From Micromonosporaceae bacterium (lineage in GTDB: Bacteria > Actinomycetota > Actinomycetes > Mycobacteriales > Micromonosporaceae): DNA of 41,872 nucleotides. Location: positions 1-41,872 of the forward strand of contig JAHRHA010000045.1 of NCBI GenBank assembly GCA_020027875.1, in the 5' to 3' direction. This document shows, piece after piece, positions 1 through 8,322 of the stretch; positions within the stretch are counted from its first letter, which is position 1, and the number at the start of each line of letters is the position of its first letter. The notes below the pieces were generated by a model. That model saw only the letters and a list, made by a program, of their open reading frames with translations. It was not told where the DNA came from and did not search any database. The translations under genes and the position numbers were made by a program.

Positions 1-666
1 GAGCTCGGCGACGGCCGACCACCGCTGACGTGGACACAGGTCTGCCAGCACACCGGACGCATCGCGCACGCCCTCATGCAGTGGTCTGCCGTCACCACCC
101 CCACCGCCGAGGCCACGGTCGCGACAGCCCCATCCGCCCGCTGGGAAGATGGCGACGTACAGGTGGGCAGACTCACCCCGTCCGCGCTCAGCGCGCTGAT
201 CGACGTCCTGGCGCCGGCCACGGGCGGGCAAGACTGCTTCCACGCACTGTGGGAGGGCTGGGGCTGGGTCGACGGATCCGGGGTGAAGGTCTTCTCCAGC
301 AGTGACGAGGGCCGTATCGAGCACGCACCTGCACCGGAGCCTGGAGTGTCCGCCGAAGTGTGGGCGCTGCCGCGTCTGCGCCTACCCCACCGCGACTACC
401 TGCTCTTCCGCGGGCCACTGCGGGCGGCACTGGACATGGGCTGGCATGGGTCTCCCAGCGGGTTCGAGTCGCAATCACCCAGCCTGCTCTGGCCAGTTGA
501 CCACTCGTGGTGCGTCAGCACCGAGATCGACTTCGACTCCACCCTCGTCGGCGGATCCGAGGACCTCATCAATGCCATCCTCACCGCACCCGGCCTGGAC
601 GCATGGCCTGTCGAGCCCGACGACGACCTCACTGCCTCCGCCGACCTGCCCAACTCCTCGTCCTAA
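1..666 (+). CDS. Hypothetical protein, 5' end outside the window
   Basis: The reading frame is open from the first base, so the true start lies to the left; 221 residues are visible and an internal ATG at 76 is unlikely to be the start. The C-terminal half has a tract around WPVDHSWCVSTEIDFDSTLVGG that I recognise from soluble hypothetical proteins of actinomycetes, but no function is established. The tail is Asp/Pro-rich. No membrane segment or signal peptide is visible. It sits beside a start-only gene remnant and an integrase remnant, so it may be cargo of an old integrated element. Coding status is well supported by continuous codon use; the function is unknown. Confidence 0.75.
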   Translation, partial: ELGDGRPPLTWTQVCQHTGRIAHALMQWSAVTTPTAEATVATAPSARWEDGDVQVGRLTPSALSALIDVLAPATGGQDCFHALWEGWGWVDGSGVKVFSSSDEGRIEHAPAPEPGVSAEVWALPRLRLPHRDYLLFRGPLRAALDMGWHGSPSGFESQSPSLLWPVDHSWCVSTEIDFDSTLVGGSEDLINAILTAPGLDAWPVEPDDDLTASADLPNSSS

Positions 667-746
667 AGGGATCAGCAACATCCGCACATGCTGATGAGTG
701 GATGTCGTCCGAGGTGCGGGATACTGCCGTAGGTGGAGGGACTGCG

Positions 747-1004
747 ATGACGACGGCGGACGTGCCGGGTGAGGAGGAACTGGACCCGCGTTGGCAGGAT
801 GCCATGTGGACCTTGCAAGAGGCTACCGCGCCGGTGGTGGCAGCGGGCGCGGACGGGCATCGGGCGACCACCAGCGGGAGTCGTGGCCGTAGTAGATGTC
901 CGCCGCCCAGAAATGGGCCGTCTCGTGATAGGCAATGTCCAGGCCGACGATCCAGATCCGGGGGATGCGGCCCGACTGGCCGGGGTCGGACCACTGTCGG
1001 TTGA
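747..1004 (+). pseudogene. 5' remnant of a hypothetical gene
   Basis: A good ribosome site (GGAGGG, six bases before the ATG) precedes a normal-looking acidic N-terminus (MTTADVPGEEELDPRWQDA). After about 35 codons the frame turns into Arg/Gly/Pro-rich sequence that is the reverse shadow of the opposite-strand gene at 823-1302. This looks like a gene start whose body was lost at a recombination joint near 840-870. An alternative is a very short genuine protein, which I consider less likely. Confidence 0.5.
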
Positions 1005-1302
1005 CCCGTGCCACCGCTTCGTGGTTCGCGATGCCATAGCGGCGAACCATCTCCTCGGCTATCTCCTGGCAGAAGCGCAGCGCCTGCGTGTCACCGGCAC
1101 ACGGGAACGGCCGGTGAGACCGTAGCAACGACTCGTGCACCAGGTAGTGCGCCTCGGAAGCTCCCGGCCACGGGATCGCGACTTGAATCCTCTCCCGTAC
1201 CTCTCCTTCGGTGAGTCGGTACTCCTCCAGCAAACGGTCCAGGTATCGCCGTGGTCCCACCTCTTCATACCTCACAAGTTCGGATTCGTCCGTGGTTGCC
1301 AT
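823..1302 (-). CDS. Hypothetical protein (about 159 aa)
   Basis: The frame is open further upstream to 1503, but the start at 1302 (MATTDESELV) is where normal codon and residue use begins; the extension is Arg-rich and implausible. The protein is soluble and rich in charged helices, with a C-terminal tract IVGLDIAYHETAHFWAADIYYG. HETAH fits the HExxH zinc-protease pattern, but there is no third ligand I can place, so this may be chance. The last ~15 residues (PDARPRPLPPPAR) look aberrant and probably run past a rearrangement joint, so the native C-terminus may be missing. No family recognised. Confidence 0.6.
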   Translation of the reverse strand: MATTDESELVRYEEVGPRRYLDRLLEEYRLTEGEVRERIQVAIPWPGASEAHYLVHESLLRSHRPFPCAGDTQALRFCQEIAEEMVRRYGIANHEAVARVNRQWSDPGQSGRIPRIWIVGLDIAYHETAHFWAADIYYGHDSRWWSPDARPRPLPPPAR

Positions 1303-1388
1303 GCCCGCATCTTGCCTGCCCAGCCCCAAGACAGACAGGTGGAACGCCCCAACATGCCGCATCTGGCGCGGTCGATGCGGCTCGGCAT

Positions 1389-1604
1389 CTTTGGCTTGTG
1401 ACCGGCTCTGCCCAGCTCCGGCCCGTTTCTGATGATCTGGTGGGCGTCGCCGTCGCGGTATACCTCGCCCGATACCGCGGCTTGTCTCGCGCCCACACCG
1501 CACCCGACCTTCAAGTCTTTTTGCGCTGGTGCGCCGAGCACGAACTTGATCCGCTCACCATCCGCCGGGTCGACGTGGAGCTATTCGTGGGCTGGTTGCA
1601 GGAG
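1389..1604 (+). pseudogene. Tyrosine recombinase (phage integrase) N-terminal remnant
   Basis: About 70 codons, with a possible GTG start at 1398, encode a typical SAM-like core-binding domain of a tyrosine recombinase (YLARYRGLSRAHTAPDLQVF, then RWCAEHELDP and DVELFVGWLQE). The frame then changes to unrelated sequence and the catalytic domain with its R...HxxR...Y residues is absent. It is a truncated integrase, the only trace of mobile DNA at this end. It supports reading 1-1650 as the scar of an excised or decayed element. Confidence 0.75.
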
Positions 1605-1660
1605 CCTCTCAGGTCCGTGCCCGGCGCTCAGTTCAGCAGTGTTGACCCAAACGCGGTTCA

Positions 1661-1927
1661 TCATGCGATGTGGCCACTGCCGCCGTCGTCGCGAACGAGC
1701 CAGCTACCGTTGTCCACCCACTGCACGGCGAGCCGCGTGCCAACGAAGCACAGTAGAACGAATAACACGGCCAGGAGTACGGCCGCAATGATGAACACCC
1801 CAGCTCTGCCTGCACGTGTCCGAGGCACCGGCTCAGAAAGTGCGTCGGCCGGATCCCATGCCGGATCCCACTCTCCGTCGGGCTGCGACTCGCGTCCAGG
1901 AGGTCGGTCCCACCGGTCCTGGGTCAC
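1661..1927 (-). CDS. Small single-span membrane protein
   Basis: I choose the GTG at 1927 (VTQDRWDRPPG), giving 88 residues: an acidic, Trp/Pro-rich cytoplasmic N-terminus, an Arg-rich stop, one strong hydrophobic segment (AGVFIIAAVLLAVLFVLLCF) and a short outer tail. A TACACT box at 1935-1940 ends seven bases before the start and there is no Shine-Dalgarno site, as in leaderless actinobacterial genes. The longer frame to 2077 is Arg-rich and unlikely. Function unknown. Confidence 0.6.
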   Translation of the reverse strand: MTQDRWDRPPGRESQPDGEWDPAWDPADALSEPVPRTRAGRAGVFIIAAVLLAVLFVLLCFVGTRLAVQWVDNGSWLVRDDGGSGHIA

Positions 1928-1934
1928 GTCGCCC

Positions 1935-1940
1935 AGTGTA
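1935..1940 (-). promoter_or_regulatory. Putative -10 box of a leaderless promoter
   Basis: TACACT on the minus strand, seven bases before the GTG of the small membrane protein. It fits the TAnnnT consensus and the -10 to start spacing expected when transcription begins at the start codon. No convincing -35 box is visible. Confidence 0.35.
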
Positions 1941-2177
1941 ATCACGCCAGCCAGCGGTGGAGGGCGACCGGTTCCTCGACGAGGCAAGCGGCGCCGACCG
2001 GATTTGCCGCGATCCGCGCGCGGCAAATGGTCGAACACTTCCGACGCTGCCGAGTTGCGGACGTTTGTGGCGAACAACTAACGGCAGGCAAATGGGGGAT
2101 CAGCGCGTGGCCACCGTTCGACGTCACCGCCTCCAACGCCAGCCGGACGTGCTGACGCGGAAACGAACCCTACCGCG

Positions 2178-2209
2178 GATCGTCCGGCGGCACCGGCGTA
2201 CGGACGATC
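2178..2209. terminator. Inverted repeat, possible terminator
   Basis: GATCGTCCG and CGGACGATC form a perfect nine-base-pair stem around a 14-base loop. It lies about 125 bases beyond the stop of the VOC gene (minus strand). There is no U-tract, so termination is an inference. Confidence 0.35.
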
Positions 2210-2333
2210 GCCGACCATGCACCCTGCAGCGCCCGCACCGCGCAGCCGCTGTTAGCAAGAGCCGACGGCGGCTCACCCTTCCGCCTCGCTCGCAGTCGGC
2301 GTGCTCCTGTTCGCTTGGCGCGCTTAGCTCGTC

Positions 2334-2747
2334 CTAGTCGTCGCCGATGTACAGGCAGAACGGATGGCCGGCTGGGTCCAGCATCACGCGAACGTTGTTC
2401 TGAGGTTGAAACGTGGCTTCCTCCGCCCCGAGCTCAACGGCGTGGGCGACAGCCGCGTCAAGGTCAACGACCTCGAAGTCAAGGTGCATCATCATCTGCT
2501 GTTGCCCATCGACGTTCGGCCACGTCGGCCGAACGTAGTTCTCTGCGGTCTGGGTGGCCAGGTATGCCACCCCACTCGTTGGACCCAGCCCGCAGCCATC
2601 ATCCGACTCCTTAGAAATCTCCCACCCGAGCAGGTCGGCGTAGAAGTGAGCCAGAGCGCGGGCGTCCGGGGCATCCAAGACGACGCCCCACCAGTCACTC
2701 CGCGACCAGCGGTCCACACTGTCATCAGACTCATTGCGGCCACGCAT
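2334..2747 (-). CDS. VOC family (glyoxalase/bleomycin-resistance fold) protein
   Basis: 137 residues with the layout of a single VOC module: GVVLDAPDARALAHFYADLLGW near the start (first beta-alpha unit, Phe-Tyr motif), a MMMHLDFEVVDLDAAV strand-helix unit in the middle, and the usual ending RVMLDPAGHPFCLYIG. Candidate metal ligands are the His of MHLDF and a C-terminal acidic residue, but the substrate cannot be inferred. Such proteins act as dioxygenases, isomerases, thiol transferases or binding proteins. It stands alone, with no co-directional neighbour. Confidence 0.85.
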   Translation of the reverse strand: MRGRNESDDSVDRWSRSDWWGVVLDAPDARALAHFYADLLGWEISKESDDGCGLGPTSGVAYLATQTAENYVRPTWPNVDGQQQMMMHLDFEVVDLDAAVAHAVELGAEEATFQPQNNVRVMLDPAGHPFCLYIGDD

Positions 2748-3472
2748 AGAGGGATCGTGCCATACGGGGGTCTTGACGACGGTGCGGGCATGGACGGAGC
2801 CAACGCGGATCCTCTACGCGGCGACTCGAATGGTGCCCGACACCGAAGCGCACATGGCCCTTGTTCATGGCGTGGAGCGGATCGGGCAGATCCTCGGGGA
2901 TGTTGAGGACGTCGAAGGTACGGTGCCGGTGTCTTCATGCACTTGCGATCCAGATGCGAGCACGTTGATGCGAATGTCATCGACCTGGCTGCGCCGAGTC
3001 CAGATCCGTTTGAATCGGCTCATTCATGACCGATGAATAAACAACGTGTACGTTCCGACCGGCTGAGGCCGGCAAGAACGCACACGCTCCTGCGATCTAG
3101 GCAGTTCGTCGCGTGCTGGGCGCTCCGAAATCGGACGTACGCCGCGATTTGTCCTAGGCATCGGTTCGCCCGCACCGATGAACTGTCATGAGCATGCAAT
3201 GGTCTGTATATCTATCCGACTGCGTCGGCTCGGCCGCCCGGTTCGAGCCGTACCCGGTCACCACACCCTCATGATGTCCTCGGCGTCCAGCGAGCCGCGC
3301 GGCTACGACATGCCACAATGGCAGGCACCGGCATGATCCACCACTGTGGACCGTCGCTCTCTATTGCGTCTCGTGGCATCACGTGAAAGGCTGCCCATCG
3401 GCGTGGCTGCCAAGCGTCGGCGACCCGGCGAAGGTAAGGTTCGGCCGTCCCCTCACCGCTGGAGTAATCGCT
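2748..3472. other. Gene-poor stretch
   Basis: About 725 bases in which I can support no gene. Short open frames exist on both strands (for example 2734-3036 on the plus strand and a stretch around 2770-2940 on the minus strand with protein-like composition), but none has a ribosome site plus a recognisable family. It may contain decayed gene remnants. Confidence 0.4.
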
Positions 3473-3568
3473 ATGAGTGCCTACGACACTTTGGTCTTCC
3501 TTGTCGGCATTCCGATGTGCCTTCTTGCGTGCGCGGCCGCGCTGACCGCGCTACGGCACGCCGTTTGA
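3473..3568 (+). CDS. Possible 31-residue membrane peptide
   Basis: ATG with GGAG eight bases upstream encodes MSAYDTLVFLVGIPMCLLA and a short positively charged tail, i.e. one transmembrane helix and almost nothing else. Length, ribosome site and composition are those of bacterial small membrane proteins. No homologue is recognised; it may be fortuitous. Confidence 0.4.
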   Translation: MSAYDTLVFLVGIPMCLLACAAALTALRHAV

Positions 3569-4056
3569 TGTGACCGCTGCGCGCCTGCGTCGGGTTCGTC
3601 GGTCCGCCTTCACGCTGACGGGCCGTCGGCGCAGACCGCCGTCGCGCGGGCTGTCGGGTACACCGCAATTCGAAAGTCAACGTTACGTTTGCGGCCACCC
3701 GCTGTAGCGGCCCGACGAGGACCGCGGTCAGCCGTACGACGACCCGAGCGTCGAAATCTCGGCCCACCCGTGAACGCGTCACCTGAGGACCGAATAGGAA
3801 CTCGAGTTCGGATTCTACAGTGGACCTCGGCTGGATCCGCGGCACGGCATGCGAGAAGCCGGATCGTCGCGCGAGTCACCCTGACGGCAAGCGAACGTAG
3901 TGGGCGTTGCCTCGACAAGTCGGGACGTGGCGCAGCGGAACGGGCCGAACGGGACTTGTCGGGTTGAAGGCTGATGGAACTTGCAGCCTCGACCATTTCT
4001 GTGCGTGCACTCGTATTGTGATGACCAGCCGGACAGTCTCGTGAAAGGCCCGACCT
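3569..4056. other. Intergenic stretch before the DUF3754 gene
   Basis: About 490 bases without a supportable gene; the open frames are Arg-rich GC shadows. The end of the stretch should carry the promoter of the 4057 gene, but I see no clear -10/-35 pair. Confidence 0.4.
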
Positions 4057-5316
4057 ATGAGCGGTGAGCATTTCATCCCGTTTCGCAAGACTGACGTCAT
4101 CACGATGTGCGCGGACGAGCTACCCGCAGCCGAGCGGGAGTCGTTCCTGGGCTTCACGACGATGCTTGCAAGCCTGCTGCACCACCGGTTCCACGCCCGC
4201 ATCGAGGCGCTCAAGGAGGCTTACCACCCGTTCAACCCTGAAGCCGATACCCGGACCATCCTCCAGCTGAGCCGGGACGAGCGACAGGCGGCGCGGCAAC
4301 GCCTTGAAGAGGAGCTGGCCGCGCTGGCCCGCGCCGCCAACTTCACCCTGATCGACCCCGACGATCTCGACCGAGCGTTCACCAAGCATTCCCTGCTGAA
4401 GGTCAGGCTGGCGGTCGACATGAACGTCGTTGACAAGGTCATGTTCTTCCGGCGCGGCGAATCGACCCGGATAAGAAAGGTACCGACCTGGCTCGGGCTC
4501 CGGCGCAAATCGGTCGCCTTCACCAATTTCGCGAGGGTGCTGGTCTACGCAAGGTTCAAGGACGCCGACCACTTAGCGGGCATCGACATCGACCGGCTGC
4601 CCTTCCGGCCGGGATCGATAATAATCAAACTGTTCCAGAACGTCCCGCGCGATGACCTCGAGATGGTGTTCCCGAATGTGAAGGCGCGGATGCGCGGCAT
4701 CGATAAGGTGCTGATCGGCGTTCCGGCCCTGATCTCCGGCACCATCATCATCGTCACCAAGCTCGTCGCCTCGGTGGGCCTTCTTTTGCTGCTGCTGGGG
4801 TTCTGGATCGGCGTTCGCGACGAACCGGTGGAACTCGACCAGCCTGCGCTGGTCTCGGTCGGGGCAGGCCTGTTCGCGTTCGGTGCCTACATGATGCGCC
4901 AGGTGACCAAGTTCAAGAACCGGAAGATCCTGTTCATGAAGGCACTGTCGGAGAACCTCTATTTCCGCAATCTCGACAACGATGCGGGGGTTTTCCACCA
5001 CCTCCTCGACGCAGCGGAGGAAGCGGAGGCGAAGGAAGCGGTGCTCGCTTTTCACTTCCTCCGCACCGCGCGGCAACCGCTCACAGCGGCTGAATTGGAC
5101 CGTCGGATCGAGGACTCGTTCGCGCAACGGTGGGACGCGAACTTTGACTTCGAGGTCGACGACGGCCTGCGTAAGCTTCGCGAGCTCTCGTTGGTCACCG
5201 AGGACGAGCATGGTCGACTGAACGCGGTCACCCTCGCCGAAGCCAAACAACTCATGGATCACGTCTGGGACACTCTGTTCGACTACAGCCATCTCCTCGT
5301 CGACAGCGCTCGGTGA
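4057..5316 (+). CDS. DUF3754 (TMEM143-like) membrane protein
   Basis: 419 residues. The N-terminal ~210 residues are soluble and contain the family's conserved tract around NVVDKVMFFRRGESTR. Residues about 219-252 and 263-282 form two membrane spans, followed by a cytoplasmic domain with GRLNAVTLAEAKQLMDHVWD near the end. This matches DUF3754, the family of human TMEM143, whose biochemical role is unknown. AAGG lies eight bases before the ATG at 4057. The stop overlaps the GTG of a 45-residue membrane peptide, implying translational coupling. Family assignment is good; function is not known. Confidence 0.85.
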   Translation: MSGEHFIPFRKTDVITMCADELPAAERESFLGFTTMLASLLHHRFHARIEALKEAYHPFNPEADTRTILQLSRDERQAARQRLEEELAALARAANFTLIDPDDLDRAFTKHSLLKVRLAVDMNVVDKVMFFRRGESTRIRKVPTWLGLRRKSVAFTNFARVLVYARFKDADHLAGIDIDRLPFRPGSIIIKLFQNVPRDDLEMVFPNVKARMRGIDKVLIGVPALISGTIIIVTKLVASVGLLLLLLGFWIGVRDEPVELDQPALVSVGAGLFAFGAYMMRQVTKFKNRKILFMKALSENLYFRNLDNDAGVFHHLLDAAEEAEAKEAVLAFHFLRTARQPLTAAELDRRIEDSFAQRWDANFDFEVDDGLRKLRELSLVTEDEHGRLNAVTLAEAKQLMDHVWDTLFDYSHLLVDSAR

Positions 5317-5450
5317 CGGCGTCGGTCCACTCCCCCGGTGCGAAACCCCGATTCTGGACCTTCCAGCTCATCGAGACCGGCATCTACCTCGTCGTACTGG
5401 CGGCGGCACTGCTCGCGATCGTGATATTGCGCGTCAAGCGGGTCAACTGA
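5313..5450 (+). CDS. 45-residue single-span membrane peptide coupled to the DUF3754 gene
   Basis: GTG at 5313 overlaps the TGA of the preceding gene (GTGA). The frame encodes a short polar N-terminus with KPRFWTFQLIETGIYLVVL, one hydrophobic helix (VVLAAALLAIVIL) and a basic tail RVKRVN. The tight overlap, positive-inside pattern and Trp/Phe interface residues argue for a real product. It could be an accessory subunit of the DUF3754 protein (inference). Confidence 0.6.
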   Translation: MTASVHSPGAKPRFWTFQLIETGIYLVVLAAALLAIVILRVKRVN

Positions 5451-5471
5451 ACCACGGCCGCGGCTCATTCA

Positions 5472-6494
5472 CTAGTGTAAGTGGAAGGGCTTCACGACCG
5501 TCGGAGCATCGATCGTGGCGTGCGGGGCGATCGCGTGGTAACTCCAGACATGCACCCATGTGTTGCCCGTGCGCAGCGTGAGAACTGTCTTGATCATACC
5601 CGGACCGAAGTACTGGAGGACGAGGAAGATCACACTAAGGACGCCGGCGCGGATCGTACTGAAGTTCGTCCATCCGTCGAAGAAGTGGACCGCGGCGTAG
5701 GTCAGACCGCCGAGCACGACAGTGGCGGGTGCGGATCCGGTGATGCGGTGCAGTCTCGGCAGGAGAATCCCGAAGATGAGGATGGCGATCGGCAGCACCG
5801 TGCCCACAAAGTTGATCGCGAACGACGCGGCGATCGCCTGTACCGCCTGGGATCCGGTGAGCGCGAAGAGCTCCTTGCCGAACAGGGTTAGCTCGAACAG
5901 CGACTCGACGGCCAAGATGACGAGGATCAGCTTGAGGTCCGCGGCCCGGTCGGCAGAGCGCAGGTTGAGCTGCTCGTTGCTGTAGCCCCGGCGCCGGAAA
6001 TAGAGGTAAGGCAGCACGGCGTACGCGATGAGGTTGTACCCGGCCCAGGCGAAGGCCCACCCGGCGGTAGGCGGGTTCGACGTACCGAATAGCGACCCCG
6101 GTAGGTGCAAGCTGATCGCATGTGATCCGAGCGCGTGGCCGATGACGAACCCGACGGCCTGCGCGAGAATGATGTAGCCGACAATCAGGCCGGCCTCACG
6201 GATCGCCTGGTCTCGCTCAGGCGCCCGTGCCGCCACGTCAGGGACGGCCCGGCGCCTCGTCATCACGTAGGTAATCACGATCAGGATGCTCGCGCCCAGC
6301 AGGTTGAGCCAACCGTTGATGATCTGCGTCAGCGTGGACACGCCAACAAGCACCGGGCGGTCGAACGGCAGCGTGTCGCCGGCCAGGGCGATTGCGATCC
6401 CGCTGATGGCTACCCACCCGACTGCTGTGATCCATATGACGAGCCCGGAACGGAGCTGGCGGGGTGACTGTTCGGTTCTCAGTTGGTCACTCAC
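5472..6494 (-). CDS. CPBP-family intramembrane protease homologue, probably inactive
   Basis: 340 residues, about eight hydrophobic spans. The C-terminal third follows the CPBP (Abi/Rce1) pattern: FGILLPRLHR, then LTYAAVHFF with the motif-2 His (H270), then TLRTGNTWVHVWSYHA as motif 3. The motif-1 signature EExxxR, which supplies the catalytic glutamates, reads IAILIF (residues 236-241), so both glutamates and the arginine are absent. Active CPBP enzymes cleave within the membrane; this copy is more likely a non-proteolytic relative. It faces the 4057-5450 pair tail to tail, 21 bases apart. Confidence 0.75.
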   Translation of the reverse strand: MSDQLRTEQSPRQLRSGLVIWITAVGWVAISGIAIALAGDTLPFDRPVLVGVSTLTQIINGWLNLLGASILIVITYVMTRRRAVPDVAARAPERDQAIREAGLIVGYIILAQAVGFVIGHALGSHAISLHLPGSLFGTSNPPTAGWAFAWAGYNLIAYAVLPYLYFRRRGYSNEQLNLRSADRAADLKLILVILAVESLFELTLFGKELFALTGSQAVQAIAASFAINFVGTVLPIAILIFGILLPRLHRITGSAPATVVLGGLTYAAVHFFDGWTNFSTIRAGVLSVIFLVLQYFGPGMIKTVLTLRTGNTWVHVWSYHAIAPHATIDAPTVVKPFHLH

Positions 6495-6517
6495 GCCGCG
6501 CTCCTCGGGCTAGGGAA

Positions 6518-6682
6518 ATGCCTCGATCATCCAGGGCTGACGATACCGGCCCCAATGTCGTGGTCCTATCCGATGATGGTGCCGTACTCCACGGTCGCGC
6601 GGAGGTTTGGCTGCGCCCGCCGGCGGCCTACGTTGCCTTCGCCCTGGCGCTGTTCGTGGCGGCCGGTCTAGCCGCCCGCTGA
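6518..6682 (+). CDS. Possible small membrane protein
   Basis: 54 residues from ATG 6518, with AGGGAA directly before it. The end is hydrophobic (AAYVAFALALFVAAGLAAR) and fits a tail-anchored peptide; the start is polar. It is divergent from the CPBP gene. No homologue is recognised and the ribosome site is too close, so the call is weak. Confidence 0.25.
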   Translation: MPRSSRADDTGPNVVVLSDDGAVLHGRAEVWLRPPAAYVAFALALFVAAGLAAR

Positions 6683-6877
6683 GGGCGGCCACGCCGTACC
6701 AGAGTGCCCCCCGAGCGGTGACTCGGGACCGCCGCGGGTACCCGGGCTACGTCACACGCGAGTAACGCGACTTGCCTTGCCGGCGTTGCACGAACCTGAA
6801 CCGGCACAGCTGGTCGACCTGGCCACCGCCTCCTGGCAGCCTGCACGGACCGTGGCCAATATCGCGGGAGCAACGCA

Positions 6878-7054
6878 GTGAACAGCTGGGCTGGGGCCGG
6901 CTGCGCAGTTGGCGGCGGGCTTATCAGCGTGCTTCCACTTCCCCTGTTGCCATTCCAACTCGAACAGACCCTACTTCACTACGCACTTCACGCGATCTAC
7001 GCGATGCTGCAAATCCCGCTGCTGATCGTGCTCGCACGGCAAATCCGGCTCTAG
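6878..7054 (+). CDS. Small hydrophobic protein (58 aa)
   Basis: GTG at 6878 has GGGAG seven bases upstream. The product is nearly all hydrophobic with two probable spans: a Gly/Ala-rich one (AGAGCAVGGGLISVLPLPLL) and a second one (AMLQIPLLIVLA), joined by a polar stretch with Glu, Gln and His, ending RQIRL. Composition and ribosome site support translation. No family recognised; it could be a holin-like or accessory membrane peptide, but that is a guess. Confidence 0.5.
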   Translation: MNSWAGAGCAVGGGLISVLPLPLLPFQLEQTLLHYALHAIYAMLQIPLLIVLARQIRL

Positions 7055-7162
7055 GGATGGACCAGTTCGAGGCCCGCGAGGCCGAGCTAGCCGGTTACAC
7101 TCTGCCGATTCGTTTCGTCATACGGGTTGGAGTGGTCAACGCAATGTAGAAGGGAGACAACC

Positions 7163-7549
7163 GTGTCTCTGCAGGTGACCGCCATCATGATCGGTGTCAA
7201 GGACCTGGCCCGCTCCAAGAACTTCTACGGGGAAGGCATGGGCTGCACGATCGACCAGGACTACCCCAGTTTCGTGTCGTTCAACCTGGGTGATGGATCG
7301 TCGTCGCTGGCCCTCTACGAGTGGGAGGCAGCAGCCCAAGACGCCGGCGTCTCCTCCGAGGGATCCGGATTCCGGGGTGTCTCGTTCCACTTCATCGTCG
7401 CATCGCGCGAAGCTGTGGACGAGGTGATGGGCAAAGCCGTGGCGGCCGGTGGCGGCGGCGTGAAGGATGCAACAGCCACTCGGTGGGGATACTTCGGATA
7501 CTTCAGCGACCCGGACGGCTACCTCTGGAAGGTCGCGTCCGCCTCTTGA
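7163..7549 (+). CDS. VOC family protein (glyoxalase-like)
   Basis: 128 residues from GTG 7163, chosen because AAGGGAG lies six bases upstream. One VOC module: TAIMIGVKDLARSKNFYGEGMG at the start, FRGVSFHFIVASREAVDEVM in the middle, and WGYFGYFSDPDGYLWKV at the end, the latter being the classic C-terminal strand of glyoxalase/dioxygenase-fold proteins. The substrate is unknown. It is followed 150 bases later by the GrpB-family gene in the same direction, possibly but not clearly one transcript. Confidence 0.85.
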   Translation: MSLQVTAIMIGVKDLARSKNFYGEGMGCTIDQDYPSFVSFNLGDGSSSLALYEWEAAAQDAGVSSEGSGFRGVSFHFIVASREAVDEVMGKAVAAGGGGVKDATATRWGYFGYFSDPDGYLWKVASAS

Positions 7550-7702
7550 GGATGACGCTGTCCAGGTCTGCTGGCGGCACGACGCGGCGTGGAATGAGGC
7601 TCCCCCGCAGGCGGTAACGGCGGGCCTCAACGCCTGGGATGCTGCGCCCATGCCTGGGTGGGACGTTGACGCGGGGCGATGTCGAGAAGGAGTGACTGCG
7701 TT

Positions 7703-8296
7703 ATGCCATTTACGACCGACGAGAACGGTGCAGACCTGACCAGCGACGAGAAACTCCAGAAAGTCCGGGTCGGCGAGATGACACCCCACAACGGACGGAT
7801 CGCCCTCGGTGAGTACGACCCGGCGTGGCCCCGACTCTTCGCTCAGGAAGCCGACCGGATCCGCGACGTGCTCGGCGCCACAGCCCTGGTAGTCGAGCAC
7901 GTCGGCTCGACGTCGGTGCCGGGACTGACCGCCAAGCCCATCATCGACATTCTGCTGGTCGTGGCAGACTCCGCAGACGAGTCGTCGTATGTTCCAGCCA
8001 TGGAAGCGGCTGGATACGTGCTGCGGATCCGCGAGCCCGACTGGTTCGAACATCGCCTCTTCAAGGGTCCGGACACCGCTATCAACCTGCATGTGTTCAG
8101 CGCTGGCGCGTCGGAGATCGACCGGATGCTGCGCTTCCGCGACTGGCTTCGGGTCACGGAGGCCGATCGGGATCGCTACGTGGACGTCAAGCGCGAGTTG
8201 GCTCAGCGAGTCTGGCGGCATGTGCAGCACTACGCCGACGCCAAAACCGCGGTCGTCCAAGAAATCCTTGACCGGGCAGCCGCGGCCACCCGCTGA
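7703..8296 (+). CDS. GrpB family protein (UPF0157, nucleotidyltransferase fold)
   Basis: 197 residues from ATG 7703; AAGGAG lies ten bases upstream. The core VVEHVGSTSVPGLTAKPIID with ILLVV is the GrpB/UPF0157 signature, a beta-polymerase-like nucleotidyltransferase fold with a G-S motif and an acidic residue in KPIID. It continues with EHRLFKGPD, INLHVFSAG and RFRDWLR as in the family, and ends with the YADAKTAVVQEIL helix. The first ~35 residues are a variable extension. Related proteins occur free-standing or fused to CoaE; no enzymatic activity is firmly assigned. Confidence 0.88.
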   Translation: MPFTTDENGADLTSDEKLQKVRVGEMTPHNGRIALGEYDPAWPRLFAQEADRIRDVLGATALVVEHVGSTSVPGLTAKPIIDILLVVADSADESSYVPAMEAAGYVLRIREPDWFEHRLFKGPDTAINLHVFSAGASEIDRMLRFRDWLRVTEADRDRYVDVKRELAQRVWRHVQHYADAKTAVVQEILDRAAAATR

Positions 8297-8322
8297 GCCC
8301 GCCGCTAGCCGGAGGTATGGGT

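Noticed and set aside
2734..3036. 100-codon plus-strand frame after the VOC gene
   Set aside because: No ribosome site, overlaps the VOC start and matches no family; composition is only weakly protein-like.
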